Positions 14,857 through 24,412 of a stretch of 40,682 nucleotides of DNA are shown here, one piece after another; the stretch's first letter is position 1, and each line of letters starts with the position of its first letter. The translations under genes were made by a program, and so were the position numbers. The notes under the pieces are model-generated. The model did not search any database. It was not told the origin of the DNA and saw nothing but the letters and a program-made list of their open reading frames with translations. The DNA is from Bacillota bacterium (GTDB lineage: Bacteria; Bacillota; UBA4882; UBA8346), in assembly GCA_029776595.1 (NCBI GenBank), contig JAKOSX010000005.1, positions 1 through 40,682 on the forward strand, written 5' to 3'.

Positions 14857-16473
14857 ATGAATATTGCCCAATGGATCATTGCCCAGCTTTCCGCTTGGGG
14901 CGTTCGTTCCATCTACGGCGTACCCGGAGATGCCATCTTGCCGTTTATCGATGCATTGGCCGGCGACAACACCATCTGGTTCTATGCCGTACGCCATGAA
15001 GCAGCTGCTGCCCTGATGGCTTCCGCTGAAGCCAAACTCACCGGAGAACTCTCCGTCTGCATCGCCACCAGCGGCCCGGGTGCCGCCAACTTAATCAACG
15101 GACTGGCCGATGCCAAAAACGACCGGGTGCCGGTCCTGGCCATCACCGGACAGGTGGACAGCAGCCAAATAGGTACCGATACCAAACAGTACATCGATCA
15201 AAGCCGGCTTCTCTCCGCAGTCGTCAGTTACTCCGGTTTGATCGCCCATGCAGCAGCCTGCCCCTCTGTATTTGTCAAGGCGCTGCGAACAGCCGTCGCT
15301 TTGGGAACTACCGTCCATATTGAAATCACAGCCGACATGTGGAACCAGCCTGTCACCGTGCCGGTCCGCACTCCGGAGCCCTATCTGAAAACCGCCTGTG
15401 CTTCCGACGAAACCGTCCTCCGGCAACTCATCGACCGGCTGAACCAGGCGGAACGTCCGGCCATTCTCGTTGGGCGCGGCATTCAACGGTGCGGCTCGGA
15501 AGTGATCAAGCTGGCGGAGAAATGGCAAGCCGGCATCGCCCACTCCCTGCCGGCAAAAGGCCATGTGCCGGGCAACCATCCTTTGGTCCTCGGGGGACTG
15601 GGCGAAGGAGGAAGCGAGGCTGCCCGCCGTCTGTTCGAGGAAGCCGACCTTATCCTGATCCTCGGCTCCACCTGGTGGCCAAAACCCTTTGTCCCATCCT
15701 CGGCCCAAATCATTCAAATCGACGCCGATCCCTTAAACATCGGACGTATGGCGCCGGCAAGTTTCGGAGCAGCCGGAGACCTGGCCAAAATCATTCCGCT
15801 GATTTCCCAAGCCATTTGCCCGGCGGACCGCACCTCTTGGGTGAACCGCCTTCACGTCATGCGAAAGGAATGGGAATCCCGGATCGCCCCGGAACTTCTC
15901 CCCGCCGAACCTATTCCGCCGGGCTTTCTCATCAAAACCCTGGAAGACCGCATCGCCACCGACGCCGTTATCGCCCTGGATGTCGGCGATCATACCGTCT
16001 GGTTTAACCGGATCTTTACCGGCTCCGGCCAGACGGTCCTGGCCTCCGGAAACTGGCGGACCATGGGCTTCGGCCTTCCGGCAGCCATCAGCGCCAAAAT
16101 CGCTCGGCCCGACCATCAAGTCGTCGCCTTGGTCGGCGACGGCGGTTTTGCGCAAAGCATGGCCGAATTCGCTACGGCAGTCCGTTATCAGCTCCCCATC
16201 ACGGTCATCGTCATGAACAACGGCTGGCTTGCCATGGAACGGGATAAAATGGCGCTCAAAGGGATGAACCCGGAGGCATTGACCCTTACCAATCCGGATT
16301 TTGGCCGATATGCCGAAATCTGCGGCGGACGGGGATTTTCAGTCGCCCAAAGTGACCGGTTGGCTGATGCACTCAACGAGGCATTCAACTGCAACATGCC
16401 GGCCATCGTGGATGTTAAAACCGCTGCACCGCTTTTTCCGGGACTCCGGGCAAAAGCGGCCCGCACCCAATAA
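14857..16473 (+). CDS. Thiamine-pyrophosphate enzyme, pyruvate oxidase / acetolactate synthase-like
   Basis: A 538-residue enzyme of the POX/AHAS family with the three usual domains. The catalytic Glu lies in RHEAAAALMASAEA (about 48), followed by TSGPGAANLINGLADA. The TPP site is VGDGGFAQSMAEFATAVRYQLPITVIVMNNG (GDG at about 427, NN at about 454). The overall pattern (WIIAQLSAWGVRSIYGVPGDAILPFIDAL) is closest to PoxB/YdaP-type pyruvate oxidases; acetolactate synthase or another 2-keto acid decarboxylase cannot be excluded. There is no IlvH partner next door, which argues against a biosynthetic AHAS. I start at MNIAQW because GGAGG is 6 bases ahead; the ORF-track ATG has no such site. Confidence 0.82.
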   Translation: MNIAQWIIAQLSAWGVRSIYGVPGDAILPFIDALAGDNTIWFYAVRHEAAAALMASAEAKLTGELSVCIATSGPGAANLINGLADAKNDRVPVLAITGQVDSSQIGTDTKQYIDQSRLLSAVVSYSGLIAHAAACPSVFVKALRTAVALGTTVHIEITADMWNQPVTVPVRTPEPYLKTACASDETVLRQLIDRLNQAERPAILVGRGIQRCGSEVIKLAEKWQAGIAHSLPAKGHVPGNHPLVLGGLGEGGSEAARRLFEEADLILILGSTWWPKPFVPSSAQIIQIDADPLNIGRMAPASFGAAGDLAKIIPLISQAICPADRTSWVNRLHVMRKEWESRIAPELLPAEPIPPGFLIKTLEDRIATDAVIALDVGDHTVWFNRIFTGSGQTVLASGNWRTMGFGLPAAISAKIARPDHQVVALVGDGGFAQSMAEFATAVRYQLPITVIVMNNGWLAMERDKMALKGMNPEALTLTNPDFGRYAEICGGRGFSVAQSDRLADALNEAFNCNMPAIVDVKTAAPLFPGLRAKAARTQ

Positions 16474-16502
16474 AAAAAGCCATCCATATTGGATGGCATT
16501 TC
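16471..16502 (-). terminator. Rho-independent terminator of the cheX/HD-GYP transcript (bidirectional)
   Basis: Stem GCCATCCA/TGGATGGC is followed on the minus strand by TTTTTTTATT. On the plus strand the T run is poorer (ATTTCTG), but it may also end the TPP enzyme transcript. Confidence 0.82.
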
Positions 16503-16524
16503 TGATAATTTTTCTCTTCACGTA

Positions 16525-17664
16525 TTAGGGATAAGCCGACAGGGCCACTCCGTTCTTTTCAAGCAAAGCATAGATCTCTTCCAACGCGTTCCCTTCCATA
16601 ATCTCCTGAATATACGTATGGGAGTACTCCTGTTCATTCAAATTTAAGCGGATCGGTTTTTCCAAACAATTGCCTTGGCGGTCGATGAGGATCCGGATAT
16701 CCGGGCGGAAGGGCTGGCCGTAATTGATACCGACCACTTTGGCTACTTCACCGGAGTTCAGCTTGACGATACTGCCAATCGGATAAATGGCCATCGCCGT
16801 AATAAATGCTTTTAATATCTTTAAATCGTACAAATGAGAATTGCCCAGCAGGTTCCGTAGTGCCTCAAGGGGAGTCAACCGCGGCCGGTGTTTCCGCATG
16901 GAAACGCACGCATCATAAACATCGGCTACCGCAATAATCTTACCGAAAAGCCCGATGGCGTCGTCGGTTTTCCCGTCAGGATAACCGCTGCCGTCTTCAC
17001 GCTCATGATGTTCCAAAACCCCGGATAACATTTGTTCCGAAAAATTACCGGAAGCCAATAACATATCATATCCGAAACGAGGATGGGACTTGATCTTCTC
17101 CCATTCTTCGTTGGTTAATTTGCGATCATGGTCGTAAATGGAACGTTCCAGCTGAATCATGCCATAATCATGCAACAAAGCCGATAAACCCAGTTCCCGT
17201 AATTGTTCTGCAGACAACTTAATGGCTCTGCCGATAATCAATGACAATACGCAGACATTCACAGAATGGGCAAACAGATAGTTATCATAAGTTTTCATAT
17301 GGCTCAAATTGAGAAGCACATTGCTGCTTAAATCGATCTGCTCGTTCAGATCGCCAACCATCCCCTGGAGCAATACCGGATCGAGCATCTCCGCGTTGTC
17401 CTGGGAGAGAATGTTCTGAGTGATCCCAACGACCCGGTCATGGGTAACCGACATTTGAGCGGCAATGGCCGCCTCTTGCTGCTCAATCACGGAAAGAGAC
17501 GGCTCTTCCACATATATCTCCGTGAAATTCCAATTGAGTAATTTCTGAATATAATCGCTGGTCAGTTTCGTTCCTTCACTGACGATCAACAATCCGGACT
17601 GATTGTAGATATCCCGGGATACAACCATTCCCGGAACCAACGCATCAATTTTAACTAAATTCAT
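16525..17664 (-). CDS. HD-GYP domain protein, likely c-di-GMP phosphodiesterase
   Basis: A 379-residue cytoplasmic protein. The N-terminal 60 residues (ALVPGMVVSRDIYNQSGLLIVSEGTKLT) resemble the small beta domain found before many HD-GYP units. The HD-GYP core holds HSVNVCVLS, LLHDYGMIQL (about 165), HPRFGYDML, HHEREDGSGYPDG and DVYDACVSMR. The usual HDxGK Lys is Met here. A C-terminal piece (GSIVKLNSGEVAKVVGIN) is a small beta domain often seen after HD-GYP. These enzymes linearise c-di-GMP, and the change could lower activity. GGGGG lies 5 bases before the ATG, and it follows cheX by 23 bases, so the two form one transcript ending at the hairpin at 16480. Confidence 0.87.
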   Translation of the reverse strand: MNLVKIDALVPGMVVSRDIYNQSGLLIVSEGTKLTSDYIQKLLNWNFTEIYVEEPSLSVIEQQEAAIAAQMSVTHDRVVGITQNILSQDNAEMLDPVLLQGMVGDLNEQIDLSSNVLLNLSHMKTYDNYLFAHSVNVCVLSLIIGRAIKLSAEQLRELGLSALLHDYGMIQLERSIYDHDRKLTNEEWEKIKSHPRFGYDMLLASGNFSEQMLSGVLEHHEREDGSGYPDGKTDDAIGLFGKIIAVADVYDACVSMRKHRPRLTPLEALRNLLGNSHLYDLKILKAFITAMAIYPIGSIVKLNSGEVAKVVGINYGQPFRPDIRILIDRQGNCLEKPIRLNLNEQEYSHTYIQEIMEGNALEEIYALLEKNGVALSAYP

Positions 17665-17687
17665 TCAGACCCCCGTCACTATTGCAG

Positions 17688-18158
17688 TCAAATATCCTCT
17701 TCAGATAGAGCGACATTGATATCTATCTGGCCAAAATCCGTGATCAGCGGTATCACCAATATTTGAATGTTTTTAATCGAGATCAGCAACTCTTTCCCCA
17801 TAATTAACGTTGGAGGAGTAATCGTGCAATTAAACCCATTATGACTAAGCTCCGATGCGGCATTGCCGGTAATCATATTCCCCAGTTCATTGACGGCGCT
17901 TTTGCATAATTCATCGAATTCAGTCACCGGCATTCCCATCATCATCATTTGCGCCACTTTCATGGCTGCATCCAGATTCATGCTGTACAAGACCTGGCCG
18001 CGAACATCGCCTGTCACACCGATAATGGTGTTCACATCATTCCCTTGAATCGGAGACGATTGCAGGCTTAATTTTCCCTTTTCCGTCCTTTGATTCCCCA
18101 AACGTTCCAATACCATCGTGGCTGCAGCAATAAACGGATTAATAAATTCAACTCTCAT
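17688..18158 (-). CDS. cheX: CheX, CheY-P phosphatase family
   Basis: A 156-residue protein of the CheC/CheX/FliY family. Its signature helix is CKSAVNELGNMITGNAASEL, with the catalytic E-x-x-N (Glu-Leu-Gly-Asn) once, as in CheX, whereas CheC carries two. N-terminal RVEFINPFIAAATMVLERLG is also typical. CheX dimers dephosphorylate CheY-P and so reset the motor signal. GGAGG lies 5 bases before the ATG. A strong extended -10 stands about 130 bases upstream. It is followed by an HD-GYP gene. Confidence 0.9.
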   Translation of the reverse strand: MRVEFINPFIAAATMVLERLGNQRTEKGKLSLQSSPIQGNDVNTIIGVTGDVRGQVLYSMNLDAAMKVAQMMMMGMPVTEFDELCKSAVNELGNMITGNAASELSHNGFNCTITPPTLIMGKELLISIKNIQILVIPLITDFGQIDINVALSEEDI

Positions 18159-18287
18159 ATGTTCCTCCGTGAAAATGCATGTAGATAATGGCTTACTTTT
18201 CTTTTCGGCAAAATTCGACTTTTTCCTTATATCGTTTTGCCAAAAATCAAAGAACCCTTATAAGAAAAGTCTTTCTCTTTAATCTTC

Positions 18288-18300
18288 TTTATTATACCAT
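18288..18300 (-). promoter_or_regulatory. Extended -10 promoter of cheX
   Basis: Minus strand reads GATGGTATAATA, a TGnTATAAT extended -10 with a perfect hexamer at 18291-18296. No -35 match is obvious. The leader to cheX would be about 125 bases. Confidence 0.55.
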
Positions 18301-18316
18301 CTGGCGTAAAAATCCG

Positions 18317-20746
18317 CTACTCTTTTTCAAAGATCAAAGCACCGTCTTTCACAGCAGCCACCACCGTAGTCCCCGGACCCAGATTGCCTTTCAACAATTC
18401 CTCCGACAACGGGTTCTCTATCAACCGTTGTACGGCACGACGCAACGGCCGGGCTCCGAAATGAGGATCATACCCCTCTTTAGCCAAAAATTCTTTGGCT
18501 TCTTCCGTCAACTTCAAGGTGATGCCCTTCTCTTTCAGTTGGTTGCACAACGGTTGTACCATCAGATCCACGATGGACTGAATCTGTTCCTTGTTCAGGG
18601 CATGGAAGACAATCACTTCATCGATACGGTTTAAGAATTCCGGCCGGAAGGTCCGTTTCAGCTCCTCCAACACATTATTCTTCATCTTCTCATAATTGTC
18701 TTCCTCTTCCGTACTGGTCATCTGGAAACCCAACGGGCCAGAACGCTCGATCAGATTGGCCCCCACATTGGACGTCATAATCACCACCGTATTCCGGAAA
18801 TCCACGGTCCGACCGTGGGAATCGGTGAGGCGGCCGTCTTCCAGGACCTGCAACAAAATATTGAAGACTTCGGGATGGGCCTTTTCAATTTCGTCCAATA
18901 ACACCACGGAATAAGGTTTCCGGCGGACCCGTTCGGTCAATTGACCCCCTTCTTCGTACCCCACATACCCCGGCGGCGAACCGACCAAGCGGGAGACCGT
19001 ATGGCGTTCCATATATTCCGACATATCGATACGCACCATGGCGTTCTCATCGCCGAACAAGGCTTCCGCCAAAGCCCGGGCCAATTCAGTCTTGCCAACG
19101 CCGGTGGGCCCTAAGAAAATGAAGGAACCAATGGGCCGTTTGGGATCCTTCAGCCCGGCCCGGGCCCGGCGAACCGCCCGAGATACGGCTTCCACCGCTT
19201 CATCCTGCCCAATGACCCGCTGATGCAAGATTTGTTCCATGTGCAACAACCGTTCGGTCTCTTCCTGTTTGAGCTTGGCAACCGGTACTCCCGTCCAACT
19301 GGAGACCACTTGAGCCACCTCTTCTTCCGTAACGGTGGACTCCACCATTCCCCGCTTGCTCTTCCATTCATTCCGCAGGTTTTCTAGTTGTTGCAAAGTT
19401 TTTTGCTCCTGATCCCGCAGTTCAGCAGCTTTTTCAAACTCCTCGTTTTTGATGGCCGCTTCCTTCTCCTGTTGAATTCGGCTCAGCGACTCCTCCAGAT
19501 TTTTCAAATCCGGCGGAGTGATCGTGGTTTGCAGCCGCACCCGCGAAGCCGCCTCGTCAATGAGGTCGATGGCTTTATCCGGAAGGAACCGATCCGTAAT
19601 ATAGCGGTCCGACAAATCCACCGCCGCCCGAATGGCACCGTCGGTAATCTTTACCCGATGATGGGCTTCATAGCGATCCCGTAACCCTTCCAAGATTTTC
19701 ACCGTCTCTTCGCGGGTGGGTTCCCCAACGATAATCGGTTGGAACCGCCGTTCCAAAGCAGCATCCTTCTCAACATGTTTCCGGTATTCATCCAACGTGG
19801 TTGCCCCGATGCATTGCAATTCTCCCCGGGCCAAAGCCGGTTTGAGAATATTGGCTGCGTCGATGGCGCCTTCAGCCGCACCGGCCCCGATTAACGTATG
19901 CATCTCGTCGATAAACAGGATCACATCGCCGGCATTCCGTATCTCTTCCATCACCTTTTTCATCCGCTCTTCAAATTCGCCGCGATATTTGGAACCGGCC
20001 ACCATCGAACCCAAATCCAACGTAATGACCCGTTTGTTCAATAAGACTTCCGGAACGTCCCCGTGAACGATCTTTTGGGCCAAGCCTTCAGCAATGGCCG
20101 TCTTCCCGACGCCCGGTTCACCGATAAGTACCGGATTGTTCTTTGTCCGGCGGGACAAAACCTGAATCACCCGTTCAATCTCTTTATCCCGGCCGATCAC
20201 CGGATCCAGTTTTCCGATCCTGGCCTGTTCCGTCAAATCTCGGCCAAACTGATTCAATGTCTGCGTCTTATTGGCATTTCTCGCTCCGCCGGGCTGATTG
20301 GCCCAGGCGCTGTTTCCGCCCAGCAAACTGAATACCTGTTTCCGCACTTTCTCTAAATCTGCTCCCAAGTTCTTCAATACCTGGGCGGCAACCCCTTCCC
20401 CTTCACGAATCAATCCCAGCAGCACATGCTCGGTACCCACGTAATTATGGCCCATTTGACGGCCTTCATCAATAGCCAGTTCCAAAACCCGTTTTGCCCT
20501 GGGAGTAAAGGGAATTTCCGCAAAAGGATTGGGTTCCCCGACTCCGATAATCCGTTCCACTTCATGGCGAATCTTCGCCAAATCAATATTTAAACTTTCC
20601 AACGCCTTGGCTGCCACGCCTTGCCCTTCGGCGACCAAACCCAACAAAAGGTGTTCGGTCCCCACCACATTATGGCCCAATCGGGCCGCTTCCTGCTGAG
20701 CAAGGTACACAACTTTGCGTGCACGTTCCGTAAACCGTTCAAACAT
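18317..20746 (-). CDS. clpC: AAA+ unfoldase ClpC
   Basis: Hsp100 unfoldase that feeds proteins to ClpP. The two Clp_N repeats fill residues 1-145 ([30 protein letters not shown] and the matching later copy). AAA1 has Walker A GEPGVGKT (about 208-215) and the middle domain with an UVR-like stretch lies at about 415-470. AAA2 has GPTGVGKT (about 545-552). A GPLGFQ loop after about residue 670 is the ClpP-docking type. At 809 residues it is full length. GAGG lies 8 bases before the ATG. It is the last gene of the ctsR operon, 11 bases after mcsB. No clear terminator follows, so some read-through into cheX is possible. Confidence 0.97.
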   Translation of the reverse strand: MFERFTERARKVVYLAQQEAARLGHNVVGTEHLLLGLVAEGQGVAAKALESLNIDLAKIRHEVERIIGVGEPNPFAEIPFTPRAKRVLELAIDEGRQMGHNYVGTEHVLLGLIREGEGVAAQVLKNLGADLEKVRKQVFSLLGGNSAWANQPGGARNANKTQTLNQFGRDLTEQARIGKLDPVIGRDKEIERVIQVLSRRTKNNPVLIGEPGVGKTAIAEGLAQKIVHGDVPEVLLNKRVITLDLGSMVAGSKYRGEFEERMKKVMEEIRNAGDVILFIDEMHTLIGAGAAEGAIDAANILKPALARGELQCIGATTLDEYRKHVEKDAALERRFQPIIVGEPTREETVKILEGLRDRYEAHHRVKITDGAIRAAVDLSDRYITDRFLPDKAIDLIDEAASRVRLQTTITPPDLKNLEESLSRIQQEKEAAIKNEEFEKAAELRDQEQKTLQQLENLRNEWKSKRGMVESTVTEEEVAQVVSSWTGVPVAKLKQEETERLLHMEQILHQRVIGQDEAVEAVSRAVRRARAGLKDPKRPIGSFIFLGPTGVGKTELARALAEALFGDENAMVRIDMSEYMERHTVSRLVGSPPGYVGYEEGGQLTERVRRKPYSVVLLDEIEKAHPEVFNILLQVLEDGRLTDSHGRTVDFRNTVVIMTSNVGANLIERSGPLGFQMTSTEEEDNYEKMKNNVLEELKRTFRPEFLNRIDEVIVFHALNKEQIQSIVDLMVQPLCNQLKEKGITLKLTEEAKEFLAKEGYDPHFGARPLRRAVQRLIENPLSEELLKGNLGPGTTVVAAVKDGALIFEKE

Positions 20747-20757
20747 CGTTCATCACC

Positions 20758-21810
20758 TCATTTTGCATTCAATTTTTCTTTGATAATCATAGCCCGATGG
20801 TAATCCCGTTCAGCCGGAGACATCTCCCGCCCGAACACTTTTTGCAAAATGGACGTGCGGGTTAAAAAAAGCAATTCCCGGATTTTGACCTTTTGAATCT
20901 CAGGTATGATTCCCAAATCCGCACCGAGCTTCACATCGGAAAGCAGCTTCAAGGCTTCCTGAGTGGTCATCAACCTGGCCTGCGTTAATACGCCATAGGA
21001 ACGGCCAATCCTATCCTCCAACTGGAGACGGGACTCTTTCAGAAGATTGGCCCGTACATTGCGCTCCTGTTCGATAATTTGTTTGCACACGCCTTTCAGA
21101 TTGTTGGTCAATTCCTCTTCCGAATGTCCCAATGTCACCTGGTTGGAAATCTGATACATGTTTCCGAGGGATTCCGTCCCTTCGCCGTAAAGACCGCGAA
21201 TATTGATGCCCACATGCGTCAATGCGGTAAGCATCTGCTTAATCTGGTCCACCATGGCCAATCCCGGCAAATGCAACATCACCGAAGCCCGCAGGCCGGT
21301 TCCCACATTGGTCGGACAGGACGTGAGATAACCCCGGCGTTCATCATACCAATAGTCCAAGTATTCTTCGAGAAAATCATCAACATCATTGGCCAGCTTC
21401 AATGCATCATCCAAAGCAAAACCGCCGCGAATGGCCTGAATGCGCAGATGATCCTCCTCATTCACCATGATACTAACCGTCTGCGCTTCATTGATAATCA
21501 ACAGCTGATAGGCTGGATTTTCAATAAATTGCGGGCTGCACAGATGCTTTTCCACCAAGACCAGCCGTTGATTGGGTGTCAGATCGGCCAGACGAATCGG
21601 AGGGAGAAACGCAAACGTCCCCGTCCGGCCCACGGCCTCGCTGACCCGTTTCACCACCTGCTCCAACTGATCCTTGCCCGCATGCCCCGGAAAAGGAAAA
21701 CCCTTCAAATTTCGGGCCAAACGAATTCGGCTACTGATAACAACATCACCGGCTTCCCCCTCCGAACGAACCCATTCCGGTAAAAAATCCTTTGGGATAC
21801 CCGCATTCAT
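20758..21810 (-). CDS. mcsB: Protein arginine kinase McsB
   Basis: McsB phosphorylates arginines and thereby tags proteins for ClpCP. The guanido-kinase fold is shown by VVISSRIRLARNLKGFPFPG near the N terminus, the loop SIMVNEEDHLRIQ, and CPTNVGTGLRASVMLHLPGL with the catalytic Cys. The RDYHRAM-type end is usual. The ATG at 21816 is only 3 bases from GGAGG, so I start at the second ATG (21810, MNAGIPKDF), 9 bases away, giving 350 residues. It is between mcsA (17 bases) and clpC (11 bases) in the CtsR-controlled operon. Confidence 0.96.
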   Translation of the reverse strand: MNAGIPKDFLPEWVRSEGEAGDVVISSRIRLARNLKGFPFPGHAGKDQLEQVVKRVSEAVGRTGTFAFLPPIRLADLTPNQRLVLVEKHLCSPQFIENPAYQLLIINEAQTVSIMVNEEDHLRIQAIRGGFALDDALKLANDVDDFLEEYLDYWYDERRGYLTSCPTNVGTGLRASVMLHLPGLAMVDQIKQMLTALTHVGINIRGLYGEGTESLGNMYQISNQVTLGHSEEELTNNLKGVCKQIIEQERNVRANLLKESRLQLEDRIGRSYGVLTQARLMTTQEALKLLSDVKLGADLGIIPEIQKVKIRELLFLTRTSILQKVFGREMSPAERDYHRAMIIKEKLNAK

Positions 21811-21827
21811 CGTCATTTCCCTCCCGT

Positions 21828-22334
21828 TTACAATTGCTGCTGGAGCCGGCGGATTTCATCGCGAATTTGAGCTGCCTTCTCATATTCTTCCCTGGCGACC
21901 GCTTGCTGCAGCTGATGTTTTAATTGTTCCATCTCCTTCAGGAGGCGTACTCTCCCTCCGGTCCGGCGGGGGACTTTCCCAGTATGGACTGTCCCGCCTT
22001 GAACCCGTCTGAAAAGCGGTTCCAAACTCGCCTGAAACGCATGGTAACATTCGCCGCATCCGAGCAACCCCTGATTTCTAAAATCAGTAAAAGTCAAACC
22101 GCAGTTGCGGCAGGTTAACTCTCCGACCATACCCGGCTGTTGGTATAAAAAGTCTCCATCCAGCAATCCGGCAATGAGATTTTGAAATGTAAAGTTCGGT
22201 TCGATCATGATTCCCAGCTCATTTCCGGCCGCTTTCGCACAAATTTCGCATAAATGCAGTTCCGTCTTTTCATAGTTGATGACTTTCGTCAAATGGATCG
22301 TGGCCGGCCTCTCCTGACAGCGTTGACATAGCAC
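21828..22334 (-). CDS. mcsA: McsA, activator of McsB
   Basis: McsA binds and activates the arginine kinase McsB. Four CxxC pairs that bind zinc are visible: CQRC (about 3-6), CEIC, CRNC and CGEC, and a C-terminal UVR motif lies in LKHQLQQAVAREEYEKAAQIRDEIRRL. The ORF track uses GTG at 22343, which overlaps the GAGGT ribosome site; the GTG at 22334 lies 8 bases past GAGG and yields MLCQRCQERPATIHLTKV, the usual McsA opening, and 168 residues. It is 20 bases past ctsR. Confidence 0.93.
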   Translation of the reverse strand: MLCQRCQERPATIHLTKVINYEKTELHLCEICAKAAGNELGIMIEPNFTFQNLIAGLLDGDFLYQQPGMVGELTCRNCGLTFTDFRNQGLLGCGECYHAFQASLEPLFRRVQGGTVHTGKVPRRTGGRVRLLKEMEQLKHQLQQAVAREEYEKAAQIRDEIRRLQQQL

Positions 22335-22354
22335 TTGACTCACCTCGATTATTC

Positions 22355-22816
22355 TTACTCTTTATTTTTAAAGCCTATAACCAGGATGATAGCTTTCACC
22401 AATTTGGCCCGGAGTATGGCAGCGGATTCACCGTGGAGGTCGGAAAAATACTTGTTAAACAACTCCCGGCAAAGCACCACGTCTGTACTGTCCAACAGTT
22501 CCCAGGCAGCCAATTTTTCCAGGACGTCTTCCACAACCTCCGCATCCAGCTTCTCCGGGATCAAACTCTCGACCGTCTGGACGAAATCCCCATTGTCCTG
22601 AGGGACTAACGTAATACGGATAAATCCGCCGCCGCCCCGTTTGCTTTCCACCAAATACCCTTTTTCAAAGGTAAATCTGGTCTCCAAAACATAATTGATC
22701 TGCGACGGAGCGCAGCGAAACATTTTGGCCAATTCGCGGCGTTGCAATTCCACTTTTCGCTGGGTTAATAAAATATTTCGGAGATATTGTTCGATAAAAT
22801 CTGCCAAATTACCCAT
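22355..22816 (-). CDS. ctsR: Class III stress repressor CtsR
   Basis: CtsR is the dimeric winged-helix repressor of the clp genes. The N-terminal reading head is ELQRRELAKMFRCAPSQINYVLETRFTFEKGYLVESKRGGGGFIRI, with the glycine-rich wing GGGG that senses heat. The C-terminal part forms the dimer/McsB contact. At 153 residues it is full length. GAGG lies 6 bases before the ATG. It heads the ctsR-mcsA-mcsB-clpC operon and should repress itself through the box just before its start. Confidence 0.96.
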   Translation of the reverse strand: MGNLADFIEQYLRNILLTQRKVELQRRELAKMFRCAPSQINYVLETRFTFEKGYLVESKRGGGGFIRITLVPQDNGDFVQTVESLIPEKLDAEVVEDVLEKLAAWELLDSTDVVLCRELFNKYFSDLHGESAAILRAKLVKAIILVIGFKNKE

Positions 22817-22824
22817 GCAGCACC

Positions 22825-22841
22825 TCTGACCTTTTCTGACT
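22825..22841 (-). promoter_or_regulatory. CtsR operator
   Basis: Minus strand AGTCAGA-AAA-GGTCAGA is a direct heptad repeat with 3-base spacer, like the CtsR consensus RGTCAAA-NAN-RGTCAAA with one A to G change in each half. It lies just after the -10 and overlaps the ribosome site of ctsR, where a repressor would block transcription. Confidence 0.8.
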
Positions 22842-22843
22842 TT

Positions 22844-22872
22844 ATTGTACTAAATATTATGTAAAAAAACAA
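22844..22872 (-). promoter_or_regulatory. Sigma-A promoter of the ctsR operon
   Basis: Minus strand TTGTTT, 17 bases, TACAAT. The -35 is formed by the T run of the rho terminator. Confidence 0.7.
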
Positions 22873-22900
22873 GAGAAGGATAAAAAATTTTTCCTTCTCT
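22863..22900 (-). terminator. Rho-independent terminator of the rho gene
   Basis: Minus strand stem AGAGAAGGA/TCCTTCTCT with an A/T loop, then TGTTTTTTT. It ends the rho transcript about 45 bases past its stop and lies directly against the ctsR promoter. Confidence 0.8.
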
Positions 22901-22945
22901 CATAGAATTGCGTTTTATGCCCGTATTTATTTATTCGAAAAACCA

Positions 22946-24232
22946 TTAATCCTCGCTGTTTCGTTTCTTCAGCACATTTTCTGCAAAGGTGGAATTCAAA
23001 ATCATCTCCCGCAGCTCATCGTTGGACTTGGTATGGCTTAGGCGGTCCAAAAGGAGCTCCATGGTTTCCTGAGGCCCGAGAGAACCCAGGACTTTCCGAA
23101 GTACCCAGGTGCATTCCAACTCTTCCGGCTTGAGAAGCAACTCCTCTTTCCGGGTACCGGATTTGAGGATATCGATGGCCGGGAAAATCCTCCGGTCCGC
23201 CAATTTCCGGTCAAGGTGCAATTCCATATTGCCGGTACCTTTAAACTCTTCAAAGATCACGTCATCCATCCGGGAGCCGGTTTCTACCAATGCCGTGGCG
23301 ATAATGGTCAAACTGCCGCCTTCCTCGATATTACGTGCGGCCCCAAAAAACCGTTTGGGTTTGTGCAAAGCGTTGGGGTCAACACCTCCGGACAATGTCC
23401 GGCCGCTGGGAGGTTCCACCAAATTATACGCCCGGGCCAAACGGGTAATGGAATCCAAGAGAATCACCACGTCTTTCCCCATTTCCACCAGGCGTTTTGC
23501 TCGTTCCAACACCAATTCGGCCACACGGACATGATTTTCCGCCGGAAGATCAAAAGTGGAACTGACCACTTCCCCCTGGACGGAGCGGGACATGTCGGTA
23601 ACCTCTTCAGGTCGTTCGTCGATAAGCAAAACGATGAGTTCCACATCAGGATTATTGGCGCTGATACTGTTGGCAATTTTTTTCAAAAGCGTCGTTTTGC
23701 CGGCTTTGGGAGGTGCGACCACCATGCCGCGCTGGCCTTTGCCGATGGGGGCCATGATATCCACCAATCGCATGGCAATCTCTTTGGGGGTGGTCTCCAA
23801 ACGCAGACGTTCATTGGGGTAAATGGGTGTCAGTTCTTCAAAGTGATTCCGGAAACGGAGCTTATCCGGATCGGCGAGATTGATGGCTTGCACTTTAAGG
23901 AGGGCGAAATACTTTTCATTTTCCTTCGGGGGACGGACCTGGCCGGATATTAAGTCGCCGGTCCGCATATTAAAGCGGCGAATTTGGGAAGCGGAAACGT
24001 AGATATCTTCCGGGCCCGGGCTAAATCCTTCAACCCGAAGAAACCCGAAGCCATCAGGCAAAATCTCCAATATTCCCTGGGAAAAAATAAGCCCTTCCTG
24101 CACAGCTAAAACCTTCAATAATTCAAAAACCAGTTCCCGTTTGCGAAACTTGGTATAATTTTCGATCTGGTATTCCTTCGCCAAATCCTGCAATTCTTGG
24201 AGCGTCTTCGACTCCAAATCCGCCAATTGCAT
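22946..24232 (-). CDS. rho: Transcription termination factor Rho
   Basis: Hexameric RNA helicase that ends transcription. The N-terminal helical domain ([29 protein letters not shown]) precedes the RNA-binding cold-shock domain with [14 protein letters not shown]. The ATPase has [11 protein letters not shown] (about 170-180), [14 protein letters not shown], the Q-loop and R-loop regions and the [22 protein letters not shown] stretch. Length of 428 residues is normal. GGGAGG lies 7 bases before the ATG. A small stem GCGCA/TGCGC sits just upstream in the leader. It ends in a hairpin that touches the ctsR promoter. Confidence 0.97.
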   Translation of the reverse strand: MQLADLESKTLQELQDLAKEYQIENYTKFRKRELVFELLKVLAVQEGLIFSQGILEILPDGFGFLRVEGFSPGPEDIYVSASQIRRFNMRTGDLISGQVRPPKENEKYFALLKVQAINLADPDKLRFRNHFEELTPIYPNERLRLETTPKEIAMRLVDIMAPIGKGQRGMVVAPPKAGKTTLLKKIANSISANNPDVELIVLLIDERPEEVTDMSRSVQGEVVSSTFDLPAENHVRVAELVLERAKRLVEMGKDVVILLDSITRLARAYNLVEPPSGRTLSGGVDPNALHKPKRFFGAARNIEEGGSLTIIATALVETGSRMDDVIFEEFKGTGNMELHLDRKLADRRIFPAIDILKSGTRKEELLLKPEELECTWVLRKVLGSLGPQETMELLLDRLSHTKSNDELREMILNSTFAENVLKKRNSED

Positions 24233-24371
24233 AAAATAGCCTCCCTTAGTCAGCGCAAAACATGCGCCCTTCCATTTTGGATCTCCATGATTTGATCAAT
24301 AAATAACAGGACAATAAAATGTAAAAAAATAAAGAAAATGAAAAAAGAAAGGGATAAACTCCTGAGGAACA

Positions 24372-24412
24372 AAAAACGCGGTTTCCGGGGCAGTCTAGGC
24401 TAAGACTGGAGG
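24372..24412 (-). terminator. Possible terminator after the zinc-ribbon gene
   Basis: Minus strand stem CAGTCT/AGACTG overlaps the stop codon; a run TTTTTT follows only 14 bases later. It is not a canonical hairpin, so confidence is low. Confidence 0.35.

Noticed and set aside
15091-15717. 208-residue ORF antisense to the TPP enzyme, and the 222-residue overlapping sense ORF at 15339
   Set aside because: Both are shadows of a well-supported coding frame.
21079-21783. 234-residue ORF antisense to mcsB
   Set aside because: Shadow of mcsB, which has firm family motifs.
23216-23953. 245-residue ORF antisense to rho
   Set aside because: Shadow of rho; His/Phe/Gln-rich composition and no ribosome site.
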